Part shown: in pieces, positions 9,083 through 18,274 of the stretch
How the letters are laid out: each line of letters starts with the position of its first letter
How positions within the stretch are numbered: position 1 is the stretch's first letter
NCBI RefSeq assembly: GCF_030684035.1
Contig: NZ_JAUXPI010000003.1
Location: forward strand, 1 to 64,000
Direction: 5' to 3'
DNA length: 64,000 nt
Origin: Phaeovulum sp.
GTDB taxonomy: Bacteria > Pseudomonadota > Alphaproteobacteria > Rhodobacterales > Rhodobacteraceae
Program-made: the position numbers and the translations under genes
The notes under the pieces: model-generated
Database searches by the model: none
The model's input: only the letters and a program-made list of their open reading frames with translations
What the model was told of the DNA's origin: nothing

Positions 9083-11761
9083 TCAGCCTTCGATCAGGCC
9101 GGTGCCCGGCGCGGCTGCGGCGCGGCTGGTTTTCGCCCCCGCCTTGGGCTTGGCCGCCGCCTTGGGCTTGGCCGCCGCCTTGGGCTTGGCAGCCGAGTTG
9201 GGCTTGGCCGCCGCCTTGGGCTGGGCGGCGGATTTGGGCTTGCTTGCGGCCTTGGGCTTGGCGGCGGATTTGGGCTTTGCGGTCTTGCCCTTGCCGCCCT
9301 TGGCGGCGCGCTCGGCCAAAAGCGGCAGCGCCTCGGCCAGCGTCAACGCCTCGGGCACGACGCCCTTGGGCACCGTGGCATTGACCTTGCCCCATTTCAC
9401 ATATGGCCCGTAGCGGCCCGGCATTACCACCACCTCGCCGCCTTCGGGGTGCTCTCCCAGGCTCGCCAGCGCGGCGGTCGCGGCACCGCGCCCCGGCCCG
9501 CGCGCCGCCTTTTGTGCCAGCACCTCAAGCGCGCGGTTCATGCCGATGGTGAAAACCTCGTCGGCATCCTTCAGGTTGGCGTAGGTCGCGCCGTGCTTGA
9601 TGTAGGGGCCGTAACGCCCGATCCCGGCCTCGATCAAGGTGCCATCCTCGGGGTGCTGCCCGACCGGGCGCGGCAGCGCCAGCAGTGCCAGTGCGCGGTC
9701 GAGATCCATGGCTTCGGGTGCCCAGCCCTTGGGCAGGCTGGCGCGCGGTGGCTTGGGGTTTGCTTCGCTCGCCTCGCCGCGCTGCACATAGGGGCCAAAA
9801 CGCCCGGCGCGCAGCGTGACCATTTCGCCCGCATCTTCGCCCAGCACCTTGCCATCGAGCGCCGCCTCGTCGCCATTCGGGGCCGAGAGCGGGCGGGTGT
9901 AGCGGCATTCGGGGTAGCTTGAACAGCCGATGAAAGCGCCGCCGGAACGCGCCGTGCGAAGGCTGAGCCTCCCCTTGTTGCACGACGGGCAAAGCCGTGG
10001 GTCGCCGCCATCTTCGCGCAGCGGGTAAAGATGCGGCGCCAGAACCTCGTCGATCTTTTCCAGAACCTCGCTCATTCGCAGTTCCGCGGTTTGCGCCAAA
10101 GCTGCCGCGAAATCGCGCCAGAAGGCGGCGAGCACCTCCTTGTAATCGCGCGCGCCTGCCGAGATGTCATCAAGCTGGTCTTCGAGATCGGCGGTGAAAT
10201 CGTATTCGACGTATTTGCCAAAGTAATTGGTCAGGAACGCCGTCACCAGCCGCCCGGTATCGGCGGCGATCAGGCGGTTCTTGTCCTTGGTGACATAGCC
10301 GCGATCCTGAATCGTGGTGACGATGCTGGCGTAGGTCGAGGGCCGCCCGATGCCAAGCTCTTCCATCCGCTTCACCAGCGTTGCCTCGGTGTAGCGCGGC
10401 GGGGCCTGGGTGAAATGCTGCTCCGGCGTCACCGAGCGTTTCGCCGCCGGTTCCCCGGCGGTGATCTGGGGCAGGCGGGTGCCGTCTTCGCCTTCGTCGT
10501 CGTCGTGGCCCTGATCGTAGATTTTCAGGAACCCGTCAAACAGCACCACCTGGCCGGTGGCGCGCAGCTCGACCTCGCCATCGGGGCTGGCGATATCGAC
10601 CGTGGTGCGCTCCAGCCGCGCCGCGGCCATCTGGCTGGCGATCGTGCGCTTCCAGATCAGGTCATAAAGGCGGCGCTGGTCGGCCTCCAGATGCAGCTTT
10701 TCGGGCGAGGCACCCATGTCTGTCGGGCGGATGCATTCATGCGCTTCCTGCGCATTCTTGGCCTTGTTCTTGTACATCCGCGGACTGGCGGGCACATAGT
10801 CTGCACCGAACCGCCGCTTGATCTCGTCGCGCGCCGCCATCACCGCTTCGGGGGCCATGTCGATGCCGTCGGTGCGCATGTAGGTGATGTGCCCGGCCTC
10901 ATAAAGCCGCTGTGCCGCGTTCATGCAGGCCTTTGCCCCCATGCCCATCTTGCGGCTCGCCTCCTGTTGCAGGGTCGAGGTCATGAACGGTGCCCAGGGG
11001 TTGCGCGCAGCGGGCTTGGCCTCGACCGATTTCACCGCGAATGTGCGGGAAGTGACGGCCTGCACCGCCAATTCGGCCTCGGCGGCGCTTGCAATATCGA
11101 ATTTGTCCAGCTTGCGCGCGCCAAGCACGCTCAGCCGGGTCTCGTATTCCTTGCCGGCGGGGGTGGCGAACACTGCCCCGACGCTCCAGTATTCGCGCGC
11201 CCGGAACGCCTCGATTTCCATCTCGCGCTCGACGATCAGGCGCAGGCAGACCGATTGCACGCGGCCCGCCGATTTCGCCCCCGGCAGTTTGCGCCAGAGC
11301 ACCGGGCTGAGATTGAAGCCCACCAGATAATCCAGCGCGCGGCGCGCAAGATAGGCTTCGACCAGGGCGGTATCGACCTCGCGCGGGTGTTTCATCGCCT
11401 CGCTGACGGCGGTTCTGGTGATCGCGTTGAAGGTGACGCGGCTGACCGTCTTGCCCTTTTTCAGCGCGCTGCGCAGCACCTCCTGCAGGTGCCACGAAAT
11501 CGCCTCGCCCTCGCGGTCGGGGTCGGTGGCGAGGATCAGCGTGTCATCGGTCTTCAGCGCCTCGGTGATGGCGCGGATGTGTTTGCGGCTTTCCGGAGCC
11601 ACCTCCCACTGCATCGCGAAACCGGCTTCGGTATCGACCGAGCCATCTTTGGCGGGCAGGTCGCGGACATGGCCGTAGGAGGCGAGCACGGTATAATCGG
11701 AGCCGAGATATTTGTTGATCGTCTTGGCCTTGGCAGGGGATTCGACGACGACAACGGCCAT
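9083..11761 (-). CDS. topA: DNA topoisomerase I
   Basis: The 892-residue type IA topoisomerase relaxes negative supercoils. It opens with the TOPRIM motif VVVESPAKAKTINKYLG, which includes the catalytic Glu, and has a DPDREGEAI acidic triad. The active-site Tyr lies in YMRTDGIDM. A zinc-ribbon region (CPSCNKGR, CRYTRP) and repeated topoisomerase C-terminal repeats (RFGPYVQ, RYGPYIK, RYGPYVK) follow. The last 70 residues are a low-complexity Lys-Pro-Ala tail. ATG 11761 is preferred over the frame opening 7 codons earlier because it places MAVVVVES at the family N-terminus. Confidence 0.97.
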   Translation of the reverse strand: MAVVVVESPAKAKTINKYLGSDYTVLASYGHVRDLPAKDGSVDTEAGFAMQWEVAPESRKHIRAITEALKTDDTLILATDPDREGEAISWHLQEVLRSALKKGKTVSRVTFNAITRTAVSEAMKHPREVDTALVEAYLARRALDYLVGFNLSPVLWRKLPGAKSAGRVQSVCLRLIVEREMEIEAFRAREYWSVGAVFATPAGKEYETRLSVLGARKLDKFDIASAAEAELAVQAVTSRTFAVKSVEAKPAARNPWAPFMTSTLQQEASRKMGMGAKACMNAAQRLYEAGHITYMRTDGIDMAPEAVMAARDEIKRRFGADYVPASPRMYKNKAKNAQEAHECIRPTDMGASPEKLHLEADQRRLYDLIWKRTIASQMAAARLERTTVDIASPDGEVELRATGQVVLFDGFLKIYDQGHDDDEGEDGTRLPQITAGEPAAKRSVTPEQHFTQAPPRYTEATLVKRMEELGIGRPSTYASIVTTIQDRGYVTKDKNRLIAADTGRLVTAFLTNYFGKYVEYDFTADLEDQLDDISAGARDYKEVLAAFWRDFAAALAQTAELRMSEVLEKIDEVLAPHLYPLREDGGDPRLCPSCNKGRLSLRTARSGGAFIGCSSYPECRYTRPLSAPNGDEAALDGKVLGEDAGEMVTLRAGRFGPYVQRGEASEANPKPPRASLPKGWAPEAMDLDRALALLALPRPVGQHPEDGTLIEAGIGRYGPYIKHGATYANLKDADEVFTIGMNRALEVLAQKAARGPGRGAATAALASLGEHPEGGEVVVMPGRYGPYVKWGKVNATVPKGVVPEALTLAEALPLLAERAAKGGKGKTAKPKSAAKPKAASKPKSAAQPKAAAKPNSAAKPKAAAKPKAAAKPKAGAKTSRAAAAPGTGLIEG
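9142..9290 (-). repeat. Tandem coding repeats in the topA tail
   Basis: Units of 18 nt and close variants are repeated about eight times, based on gccgccttgggcttg on the plus strand. They encode alternating Lys-Pro-Lys and Ala-rich blocks at the C-terminus of topoisomerase I. Such basic tails bind DNA non-specifically. The repeat is prone to slippage and so may vary in length between strains. Confidence 0.8.
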
Positions 11762-11910
11762 GACTACCTCGAGCTCGGTCAATAAAAGCGCTTTGGGGGC
11801 GGAACATGGGGGGCGCAGAGGGGCAATGTCAATGCGCCTTCGCCATTGTGGCTGTTGACGCGGGCGGGCGGCGGTGGCCCAATGCCGGCATCAAAACGGG
11901 GAGGGTGTCG

Positions 11911-12357
11911 ATGCGTGCGGTCATGGTGGCGGCGGTTCTGGCAATGGCGCTGGCGGGCAGTGCCGGCGCGCAGGCCTGGGTAACACCCGAGCGCGGCAGC
12001 GCCACCCGCGCGGCGCTGATGGATGCGATCCGCCCGCATGCGGAATGGATGCTGGGCGCGCCGGTTGAATTCCGCGTCAACGAATTGCGGCTGCTGGGCG
12101 ACCGCGCCTTTGCCATGCTCGAGGCGCAGCGCCCCGGTGGCGGCCCCATCGATGTGCTGAACACGCCGATGGTGGAGCGCGGCGAGTTCGACCCCTATAT
12201 CGCTGATACCGCGCATATCGAGGTGCTCTATGTGAAATCCGGCCAGACCTGGGTGGCGCTGCACTGGGCGATCGGAGCCACCGACGTGTGGTATTCCTGG
12301 GAGCCGATCTGCGCGCCGTTCCGCGCCCTGATCCCCGAGGCTTGCCCCTTCGGCTGA
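11911..12357 (+). CDS. Small secreted protein of unknown function
   Basis: The 148-residue product has a clear signal peptide (MRAVMVAAVLAMALAGSAGAQA). I selected ATG 11911 because the longer frame hides this signal. The mature part, about 125 residues, is rich in acidic and aromatic residues. It has paired cysteines near the C-terminus (EPICAPF and EACPF), which may form a disulphide in the periplasm. I do not recognise a named domain. It lies between the divergent topA gene and selU. Confidence 0.7.
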   Translation: MRAVMVAAVLAMALAGSAGAQAWVTPERGSATRAALMDAIRPHAEWMLGAPVEFRVNELRLLGDRAFAMLEAQRPGGGPIDVLNTPMVERGEFDPYIADTAHIEVLYVKSGQTWVALHWAIGATDVWYSWEPICAPFRALIPEACPFG

Positions 12358-12456
12358 AGTGCGGGGCCAGCGCGCCGGGTGCCCGATGCAGCAGCGCGGC
12401 CCTTGCGCCGCCCGCCGCCGCGCCTTAGCTTGCCCGCGCCCTTTCGGAGCCTGGCC

Positions 12457-13548
12457 ATGAACCGCAATGATGCGTCGCCCTCGGCGGGCCGCGAGCCTGC
12501 CACCTTGCTGCTTGGCACCATTGCGGCGCTCGATGCGCTCGATTTTGACGCGATCATCGACGTGCGCAGCCCGGCCGAATTTGCCGAGGACCATGTGCCG
12601 GGGGCGATCAACCTGCCGGTGCTGAGCAACGAGGAACGCGCCCGGGTCGGCACCATCTACAAGCAGGTTTCGGCCTTCGACGCGCGCAAGATCGGCGCGG
12701 CGCTGGTCGCGCGCAACGCTGCGGCGCATCTGGAATCGGCGCTTTCGGGGTTGAGCGGTGGCTGGCGGCCGATGGTCTATTGCTGGCGGGGCGGCCAGCG
12801 CTCTGGCTCTTTCGCCTCGATCCTGGCGCAGGTGGGCTGGCGCGTCACGCTGCTGGCGGGGGGCTACAAGAGCTGGCGGCGGCTGGTGGTGGCCGAGGTG
12901 CAGGAAACCCCGCTGCGCCCGCCGGTGGTGGTTCTTGACGGCAATACCGGCAGCGCCAAGACCGAGGTGCTGGCGGCGGTTGCGGCGGCGGGCGGGCAGG
13001 TGATCGACCTTGAGGGGCTGGCCAACCATCGCGGATCGCTGTTCGGCGCGATGCCGGGCGGACAGCCGAGCCAGAAGGCCTTCGAGGGGCGGCTGGCGCG
13101 GGTTCTGGCGCGGCTCGACCCGGCGCGCCCGGTGCTGGTCGAGGCCGAAAGCTCGCGCGTGGGAGATCTGATCGTGCCGCGCAAGCTTTGGGCGGCGATG
13201 TGCGCGGCACCGCGGGTGCGGTTGGCGGTACCGCTGGAAGCACGCGCCGAATATCTGGCGCGGGCCTATGCCGAGGCAGCGGCGGAACCCGGGCGGCTTG
13301 CCGCCACCATCAACCAGATGCGCCGCCTGCACCCCGCCGAAACAATCGCCGACTGGCTGGCGCTGGCCGAGGCGGGCGCGCATGCGGCGCTGGCCAGGGC
13401 GCTGATGCACGAACACTACGACCCCCGCTACGGCCGCCAGCGGATCAGGCATGCGGTGGCGGGCGAGGTCGAGCTGCCGGTGGCGCGGCTTTACCCCGAA
13501 GACCTGCCGGGCATTGCACGGCAGGTGATGGCAGCGGCGGGCTTCTAA
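12457..13548 (+). CDS. selU: tRNA 2-selenouridine synthase
   Basis: The 363-residue protein has an N-terminal rhodanese domain with IIDVRSPAEFAEDH and the active-site Cys109 in VYCWRGGQRS. A P-loop domain follows, with Walker A GNTGSAKT at about 162-169. This is the exact architecture of MnmH/SelU, which geranylates 2-thiouridine at the tRNA wobble position and replaces sulphur with selenium from selenophosphate. ATG 12457 is used because the upstream extension is Pro/Arg-rich and unlike the family. It converges on selD, the source of selenophosphate. Confidence 0.93.
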   Translation: MNRNDASPSAGREPATLLLGTIAALDALDFDAIIDVRSPAEFAEDHVPGAINLPVLSNEERARVGTIYKQVSAFDARKIGAALVARNAAAHLESALSGLSGGWRPMVYCWRGGQRSGSFASILAQVGWRVTLLAGGYKSWRRLVVAEVQETPLRPPVVVLDGNTGSAKTEVLAAVAAAGGQVIDLEGLANHRGSLFGAMPGGQPSQKAFEGRLARVLARLDPARPVLVEAESSRVGDLIVPRKLWAAMCAAPRVRLAVPLEARAEYLARAYAEAAAEPGRLAATINQMRRLHPAETIADWLALAEAGAHAALARALMHEHYDPRYGRQRIRHAVAGEVELPVARLYPEDLPGIARQVMAAAGF

Positions 13549-13549
13549 A

Positions 13550-13593
13550 GCCTGTCCGACAAAAGTGGACTCCGGTTTTGTCGCCAGACAGGC
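13550..13593. terminator. Long inverted repeat between convergent selU and selD
   Basis: Two nested stems form a 44-bp hairpin. The outer stem is GCCTGTC with GACAGGC and the inner stem is CGACAAAA with TTTTGTCG, around an 11-nt loop. It begins 1 bp past the selU stop and ends 10 bp before the selD stop. It can therefore end transcription from both sides. The motif also resembles dispersed palindromic elements of alphaproteobacteria. Confidence 0.55.
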
Positions 13594-13603
13594 CCCAGCG
13601 CGG

Positions 13604-15784
13604 TCAGGTCACGGTCAGATGCGGCGGCCCTTCGCCCAGGCTGCCGATGATCGCCGCCCCGGCCCCGCAGGCGCGCAGCTTCAGCAAGGTTTGTTCGGCG
13701 AGTTCCGCGGGCACCGCCGCGATCAGGCCGCCCGCGGTCTGCGGGTCGGCCAAAAGGTCGGTGCGGGCACCCGGCGGCGCGGTCATCCGCCCCGCCAGCG
13801 CCGCCAGATTGGCGGGCAAGAGTGAGGAGGCGTGCCCCGCCTCGGCCAGCGCCAGCGCGCCCGGCAGAAGCGGCACCGAGGCGAGATCAACCCGCGCCGC
13901 CAGCCCCGAGGCATCGAGCAGTGCCAGCAGGTGCCCGGCAAGGCCAAAGCCGGTGACATCGGTCATTGCCCGCGCCACGGTGGCCAGCAGGGCCGCCTCT
14001 GCCGCCTGCGCGCGGCACATGCTGGCAAGCGCCGCCGCCACCGCTTGCCCCGGTGCCGCGCCGATCATCTCGGCGGCAAGCACCACGCCGGTGCCGATCG
14101 GTTTGGTCAGAATCAGCGCATCACCCGGCTGCGCCCCGGCAAGCCTGATCGGCGCGCCCGCGCAAAGGCCGGTGGCGGTGAAGCCGAGTGTCAGTTCGGC
14201 CCCGCTTGCCGTATGGCCACCGACCAGATCGGCACCTGCCTCGGCGCAGACAGCGGCGGCGGCGGCCAGAACCTCGGTAAGGCTGCGCGCCTGCAGCGTT
14301 TCCGACATCGGCGGCAGCGTGACCTGCGCCAGCATCGCCTGCGGTGCCGCCCCCATTGCCCAGACATCGCCCAGCGCGTGCACCGCAGCAATGCGGGCCG
14401 CAAGCCAGGGATCGGGCGTGAAGGCGCGCATATGGTCGGTGGTAATGACCTGATACTCCTCGCCGGCGCGCAGCACCGCTGCATCGTCACCGGCGCCCGC
14501 CGCCACATCTGCCCTGCCCGGCGCGGGCAGGTTGGCAAGCGCCGCAGCGAGCGGCGCATGCGCCATCTTGCCGCCGCAGCCACCGCAAAGCGGCTTGCCA
14601 CCCGCCAGCGCCTCGCGCACGCCATGTGCCAGCCGTGCAGGCAGCGGCGGCGGTGCCATGCGGGGCAGATCGTGCACCTTGGCCATGAAGGCGGTGTCGA
14701 TCCGGTTTTTCCAGCGCCAGAGCCAGCGGCCATGCAGCGGCAGGTGCCATTTGTCGGCCACTGCAGTGCCGCCACCAGCGAAGATGAGCTTGAGGTAATC
14801 GCGTTGCGGCGCATAGGCGCGCATCTGCCCGCCGCCAAGCACCGCCTGCAGGTTGTGAAACAACACTGGCGCCTGACGCACCGCATAGACCCCGGCCTTG
14901 GGGCGCGGCGCAAAGTCCATATGCGCGATGTCGCCCGCCGCGAAGATCAGCGGATCGGTGCGCGATTGCAGCGTCGGGCCAACTTCAACAAAGCCCGCGC
15001 TGAGCGCGAGGCCGGTTTCCGCGAGCCAGCCCTGCGGGCGGGTGGCGGCGCTGCCGAGGATGAATTCGGCCTCGATCACGCGATCATCGGCAAGATGCAC
15101 CGCATGGGCCGCAACCCGGACCACCGGCGCGCCCAGGATCAGCCGCATTCCCGGCTGTGCCAGCCGCGCACAAAGCCGCTTTCGTGCCCCGCGCCCGAGC
15201 GCGCGCAGCGGCGTGCCCGCCTCGATCACCGTCACCTCGGCCTTCGGCCCCAGCCGTTCATGCGCCGCGAGCGCGAGTTCCACGCCCGCCACGCCGCCGC
15301 CGATCACCACGACCCTGCCGAGCGCTTGGCCCGCTGCTACGCTTTCCGCGTAGGCCTGCCAGCGGTCGGCAAATGCGTCGAGCGGCTTGACCGGCACCGC
15401 GTGGCTGGCGAACCCCGGCAGCGCGGGCATTTCGGCCGAAATGCCGATGTCGATTGAGGCAAGGTCATAGGCAACCCGGCCGCGCCCCTCGACCTCTATC
15501 TGCTGCAAGCTGCGGTCGATGCCGCTGACGCGGCCAATGATCAGCCGGGCCCCGGCGTGGCGGGCGAGCTTTACCAGATCAAGCGCCAGCGCGCCGCGCG
15601 GGTAGACCCCCGCAACATGTCCCGGCAGCATGCCGGAATAGGTGGCGGTGGCGCTTGGCGAGATCAGCGTCAGCCGCACTCCGGGCAGCGGCTTCATGCC
15701 CCACATCCGCAGCACCAGGGCATGGGCATGGCCACCGCCGATCAGCACGAGGTCGCGGGTGAGCGGGAGCGGCGGATTTTGCAT
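13604..15784 (-). CDS. selD: Selenide, water dikinase fused to an NDH-like FAD domain
   Basis: The 726-residue protein has two parts. Residues 1 to about 370 form a pyridine-nucleotide-disulphide/NDH-type flavoprotein, with the dinucleotide motif LIGGGHAHA near the N-terminus, a second VVIGGGVAGVE and a FAAGDIAH segment. Residues about 395-726 are SelD, which makes selenophosphate from selenide and ATP. The catalytic Cys appears to be C403 in GGC-GG-K406. The second Cys of the E. coli CGC motif is Gly here. ATG 15784 is chosen because the longer frame adds 59 residues of poor character. It supplies selenophosphate to the neighbouring selU. The flavin domain may deliver or reduce selenium, but its role is not proven by sequence. 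Confidence 0.92.
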   Translation of the reverse strand: MQNPPLPLTRDLVLIGGGHAHALVLRMWGMKPLPGVRLTLISPSATATYSGMLPGHVAGVYPRGALALDLVKLARHAGARLIIGRVSGIDRSLQQIEVEGRGRVAYDLASIDIGISAEMPALPGFASHAVPVKPLDAFADRWQAYAESVAAGQALGRVVVIGGGVAGVELALAAHERLGPKAEVTVIEAGTPLRALGRGARKRLCARLAQPGMRLILGAPVVRVAAHAVHLADDRVIEAEFILGSAATRPQGWLAETGLALSAGFVEVGPTLQSRTDPLIFAAGDIAHMDFAPRPKAGVYAVRQAPVLFHNLQAVLGGGQMRAYAPQRDYLKLIFAGGGTAVADKWHLPLHGRWLWRWKNRIDTAFMAKVHDLPRMAPPPLPARLAHGVREALAGGKPLCGGCGGKMAHAPLAAALANLPAPGRADVAAGAGDDAAVLRAGEEYQVITTDHMRAFTPDPWLAARIAAVHALGDVWAMGAAPQAMLAQVTLPPMSETLQARSLTEVLAAAAAVCAEAGADLVGGHTASGAELTLGFTATGLCAGAPIRLAGAQPGDALILTKPIGTGVVLAAEMIGAAPGQAVAAALASMCRAQAAEAALLATVARAMTDVTGFGLAGHLLALLDASGLAARVDLASVPLLPGALALAEAGHASSLLPANLAALAGRMTAPPGARTDLLADPQTAGGLIAAVPAELAEQTLLKLRACGAGAAIIGSLGEGPPHLTVT

Positions 15785-15924
15785 TGGGGCTCCGGGGTGC
15801 GGCTTGTCGGGCCTTGGCGGCACGGCAGGGTGGATGCTAGCGATGGCGGCGGCCGATGCAACCGCATCTGCCCGGGCGCGCCAAGGGTGACGCGAAAATA
15901 TGCGGGTATTCGCGTTTCTACGGT

Positions 15925-15936
15925 TTGACATATCAA
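15925..15936 (+). promoter_or_regulatory. Promoter/operator candidate upstream of the HTH-hyf-like operon
   Basis: TTGACATATCAA combines a consensus -35 hexamer (TTGACA, 15925-15930) with a short inverted repeat (TTGA/TCAA). The best -10 candidate, TAACAC at 15947, is weak. It differs from an FNR box by having a 2-bp-shorter centre. It lies 49 bp upstream of the HTH gene start and could be its operator. Confidence 0.3.
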
Positions 15937-15984
15937 GAGACACGGATAACACATGCCACATGATAGCTGGCAGCGGAGTTGGCG

Positions 15985-16275
15985 GTGATTACATCGGCCC
16001 AGATCAGGGCAGCGCGGGCGCTGCTTGGCATCGACCAGAAGCGGCTTGCGGCACTGGCCGAGATTTCGGTGCCGACCATCCAGAGAATGGAATCGAGTGC
16101 CGGGAATGTGCGCGGCTGGGTTGGCAGCCTGACCAAGGTTGTCGAGGCGTTGAACCGCGCCGGGGTCGATCTGATCGCCGATGGCGCGGCAAGCGCACCT
16201 GCCGGGCGCGGGGTGCGGCTGCGCGCGCCGCTTGCCGATGTGTCGGCCGAGGGAGACCGCAATGACCGCAGTTGA
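15985..16275 (+). CDS. Small XRE-type HTH regulator
   Basis: The 96-residue product has a Cro/C1-type helix-turn-helix at about residues 5-60 (ARALLGIDQKRLAALAEISVPTIQRME). The rest is Arg/Ala-rich. GTG 15985 is preferred because GGAG sits 6 bp upstream; the TTG six bases earlier abuts that site. The 3' end overlaps the start of the following large membrane subunit gene by 14 bp, so the regulator is co-transcribed and probably coupled with the operon. It may control the operon in response to an unknown signal. Confidence 0.75.
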   Translation: MITSAQIRAARALLGIDQKRLAALAEISVPTIQRMESSAGNVRGWVGSLTKVVEALNRAGVDLIADGAASAPAGRGVRLRAPLADVSAEGDRNDRS

Positions 16276-18274
16276 ATTCGCGCTGCTCTGTGCGGCGGCG
16301 CTGCTGGCGCTTGGGCCAGTCGCGATTCTGCTTGGCCGCCGCGCGGTGGCAACGCCGCTCATCTATGCGAGCAGCGCCGTGCTTTGCCTTGCGCTGACCG
16401 GGGCGGGTGTGGCGGTGCTGGCGGGCATGGCCGGGGTTTCGGGCCGGGTGCTGCCGATCGGTCTGCCCTGGCTTGGCGCGCATTGGCGGCTTGACGCGCT
16501 GGCGGCATTCTTTCTGCTGGTGGTCGGCTTTGGCAGCGCCGCGGCAAGCGTCTATGCGCTTGGCTACGGTCGCCACGAGCACGAGCCGCTGCGGGTGCTG
16601 CCTTTCTACCCGGCGTTTCTGGGCGCGATGGTGCTGGTGGTGCTGGCGCATGACGCGTTTTCGTTTCTCGCGTCATGGGAGGTGATGTCGCTTTTGTCCT
16701 GGGCGCTGGTGATGGCGCATCACCGCGCCGAGGGCACCCGGCATGCGGGCTATGTGTATTTGCTGATGGCGGGTTTCGGCACCATGGCGCTTTTGCTGGC
16801 TTTCGGCCTTCTGGCGGGTAGCGGCGGCGACTATGCCTTTGACGCAATGCGTGCCAGCGACCGCTCGCCCGCGATGGCGGCGGCGATACTGGCGCTGATG
16901 CTGCTTGGGGCGGGGTCGAAGGCGGGGCTTGTGCCGCTGCACGTCTGGCTGCCGCTGGCGCACCCGGCCGCCCCCAGCCATGTTTCGGCGCTGATGAGCG
17001 GGGTGATGACCAAGGTCGCGCTTTACGGGCTGATCCGGGTGGTGTTCGACCTCGTCGGCCCGCTTGCCTGGTGGGCGAGCCCGGCGGTGATCGTGCTTGG
17101 CGCGCTGACTGCGGTGCTTGGCATCCTCTCAGCGCTGGTCGCTTCGGATATCAAGCGCGCGCTTGCCTATTCCACCATCGAAAACATCGGCGTGATCGTG
17201 GCGGCGCTTGGCCTCGCGCTTGCCTTCCGCGCCAATGGCATGACCGCCACCGCGGCGCTGGCGTTTTCGGCCGCGCTCTTTCACATCTTCAATCACGCGG
17301 CGTTCAAGAGCCTCTTGTTCATGGGCGCCGGCAATGTGTTGACTGCTACTGGCCAGCGCGAGCTGGATGCGCTTGGCGGCCTCATTCACCGGATGCCGGT
17401 CACGGCGGCGCTGATGCTGGTCGGGGCAATGGCGATCTCGGCGCTGCCGCCGCTCAACGGCTTTGCCTCGGAATGGCTCCTGTTCCAGTCGGTGCTGAAA
17501 AGCCCTGAGCTGCCGCAGGCGGGTCTGCAGATCATCGTTCCGGCGGCGGGGGCGATGCTGGCGCTGGCCGCAGCGCTGGCGGCAAGCGCTTTCGTGCGCA
17601 TTTACGGCGTGGGTTTTCTTGGGCGGCCGCGCAGCGAGGCGGCGCAGAAGGCGGTTGAGGTTGACCGCTTTTCGCTGGCGGCAATGGCGGCGCTGGCGCT
17701 GATCTGCGTGCTGGCCGGGGTGTTTCCGGGTGTGGTGCTGGACCTGCTTGCGCCAGCCTCCGAGGCGATGGTGGCGGCGCGGTTGCCGGTGCAGGCCGAT
17801 CAGGCCTGGCTGACGCTGGTGCCGATTGCCGAAACGCGCAGCACCTATAACGGGCTTCTGGTGCTGGTGTTCATTGCCTTTTCGGCATCCGGTTCCGCCT
17901 GGCTGGTGCACCGGCTCGCCTCGCGCAAGCTGCGCCGCGGCCCGGCGTGGGATTGTGGCTTTCCCTCAGACATTGCCAACACCCAATACGGTGCGGGCAG
18001 CTTTGCGCAGCCCTTGCGCCGGGTGCTGGGCACGGTCCTGTTGCGCGCCCGCGAAGAGATCACCATGCCGCCCCCCGGCGATGGCGGCCCGGCGCGGCTT
18101 CGGGTGCATCTGCGCGATCTGTTCTGGGACGGGATTTACCAGCCGATTTCCACGGTCATCAACGCGGTGGCGACGCAGGCGAACCGCCTGCAATTCCTGA
18201 CCATCCGCCGCTATCTGAGCCTTGTTGTGGGCTCGCTGGTTTCGCTTCTGCTGGTGCTGACAATATGGAACTGA
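16262..18274 (+). CDS. hyfB: HyfB/NuoL-like proton-pumping subunit of an Ehr-type complex
   Basis: The 670-residue polytopic protein belongs to the antiporter-like family (NuoL/M/N, MrpA/D, HyfB/HycC). It has roughly 15 membrane segments and the typical FLASWEVMSLLSW, LVPLHVWLPLAHPAAPSHVSA and FHIFNHAAFKSLLFMGAGNV motifs, with the Lys and His residues that line the proton path. ATG 16262 is used. Its 3' end overlaps the next gene by 10 bp. It should form one proton- or sodium-translocating module of the membrane arm. The symbol denotes homology with hydrogenase-4, not hydrogenase activity. Confidence 0.88.
   Translation: MTAVEFALLCAAALLALGPVAILLGRRAVATPLIYASSAVLCLALTGAGVAVLAGMAGVSGRVLPIGLPWLGAHWRLDALAAFFLLVVGFGSAAASVYALGYGRHEHEPLRVLPFYPAFLGAMVLVVLAHDAFSFLASWEVMSLLSWALVMAHHRAEGTRHAGYVYLLMAGFGTMALLLAFGLLAGSGGDYAFDAMRASDRSPAMAAAILALMLLGAGSKAGLVPLHVWLPLAHPAAPSHVSALMSGVMTKVALYGLIRVVFDLVGPLAWWASPAVIVLGALTAVLGILSALVASDIKRALAYSTIENIGVIVAALGLALAFRANGMTATAALAFSAALFHIFNHAAFKSLLFMGAGNVLTATGQRELDALGGLIHRMPVTAALMLVGAMAISALPPLNGFASEWLLFQSVLKSPELPQAGLQIIVPAAGAMLALAAALAASAFVRIYGVGFLGRPRSEAAQKAVEVDRFSLAAMAALALICVLAGVFPGVVLDLLAPASEAMVAARLPVQADQAWLTLVPIAETRSTYNGLLVLVFIAFSASGSAWLVHRLASRKLRRGPAWDCGFPSDIANTQYGAGSFAQPLRRVLGTVLLRAREEITMPPPGDGGPARLRVHLRDLFWDGIYQPISTVINAVATQANRLQFLTIRRYLSLVVGSLVSLLLVLTIWN

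Noticed and set aside
9142-9290. CRISPR-like array
   Set aside because: The repeats are in frame within topA, encode Lys-Pro-Ala blocks and have no unique spacers.
15925-15936. FNR box upstream of the Ehr-like operon
   Set aside because: The half-sites TTGAC and ATCAA are separated by 2 bp, not the 4 bp that FNR requires.
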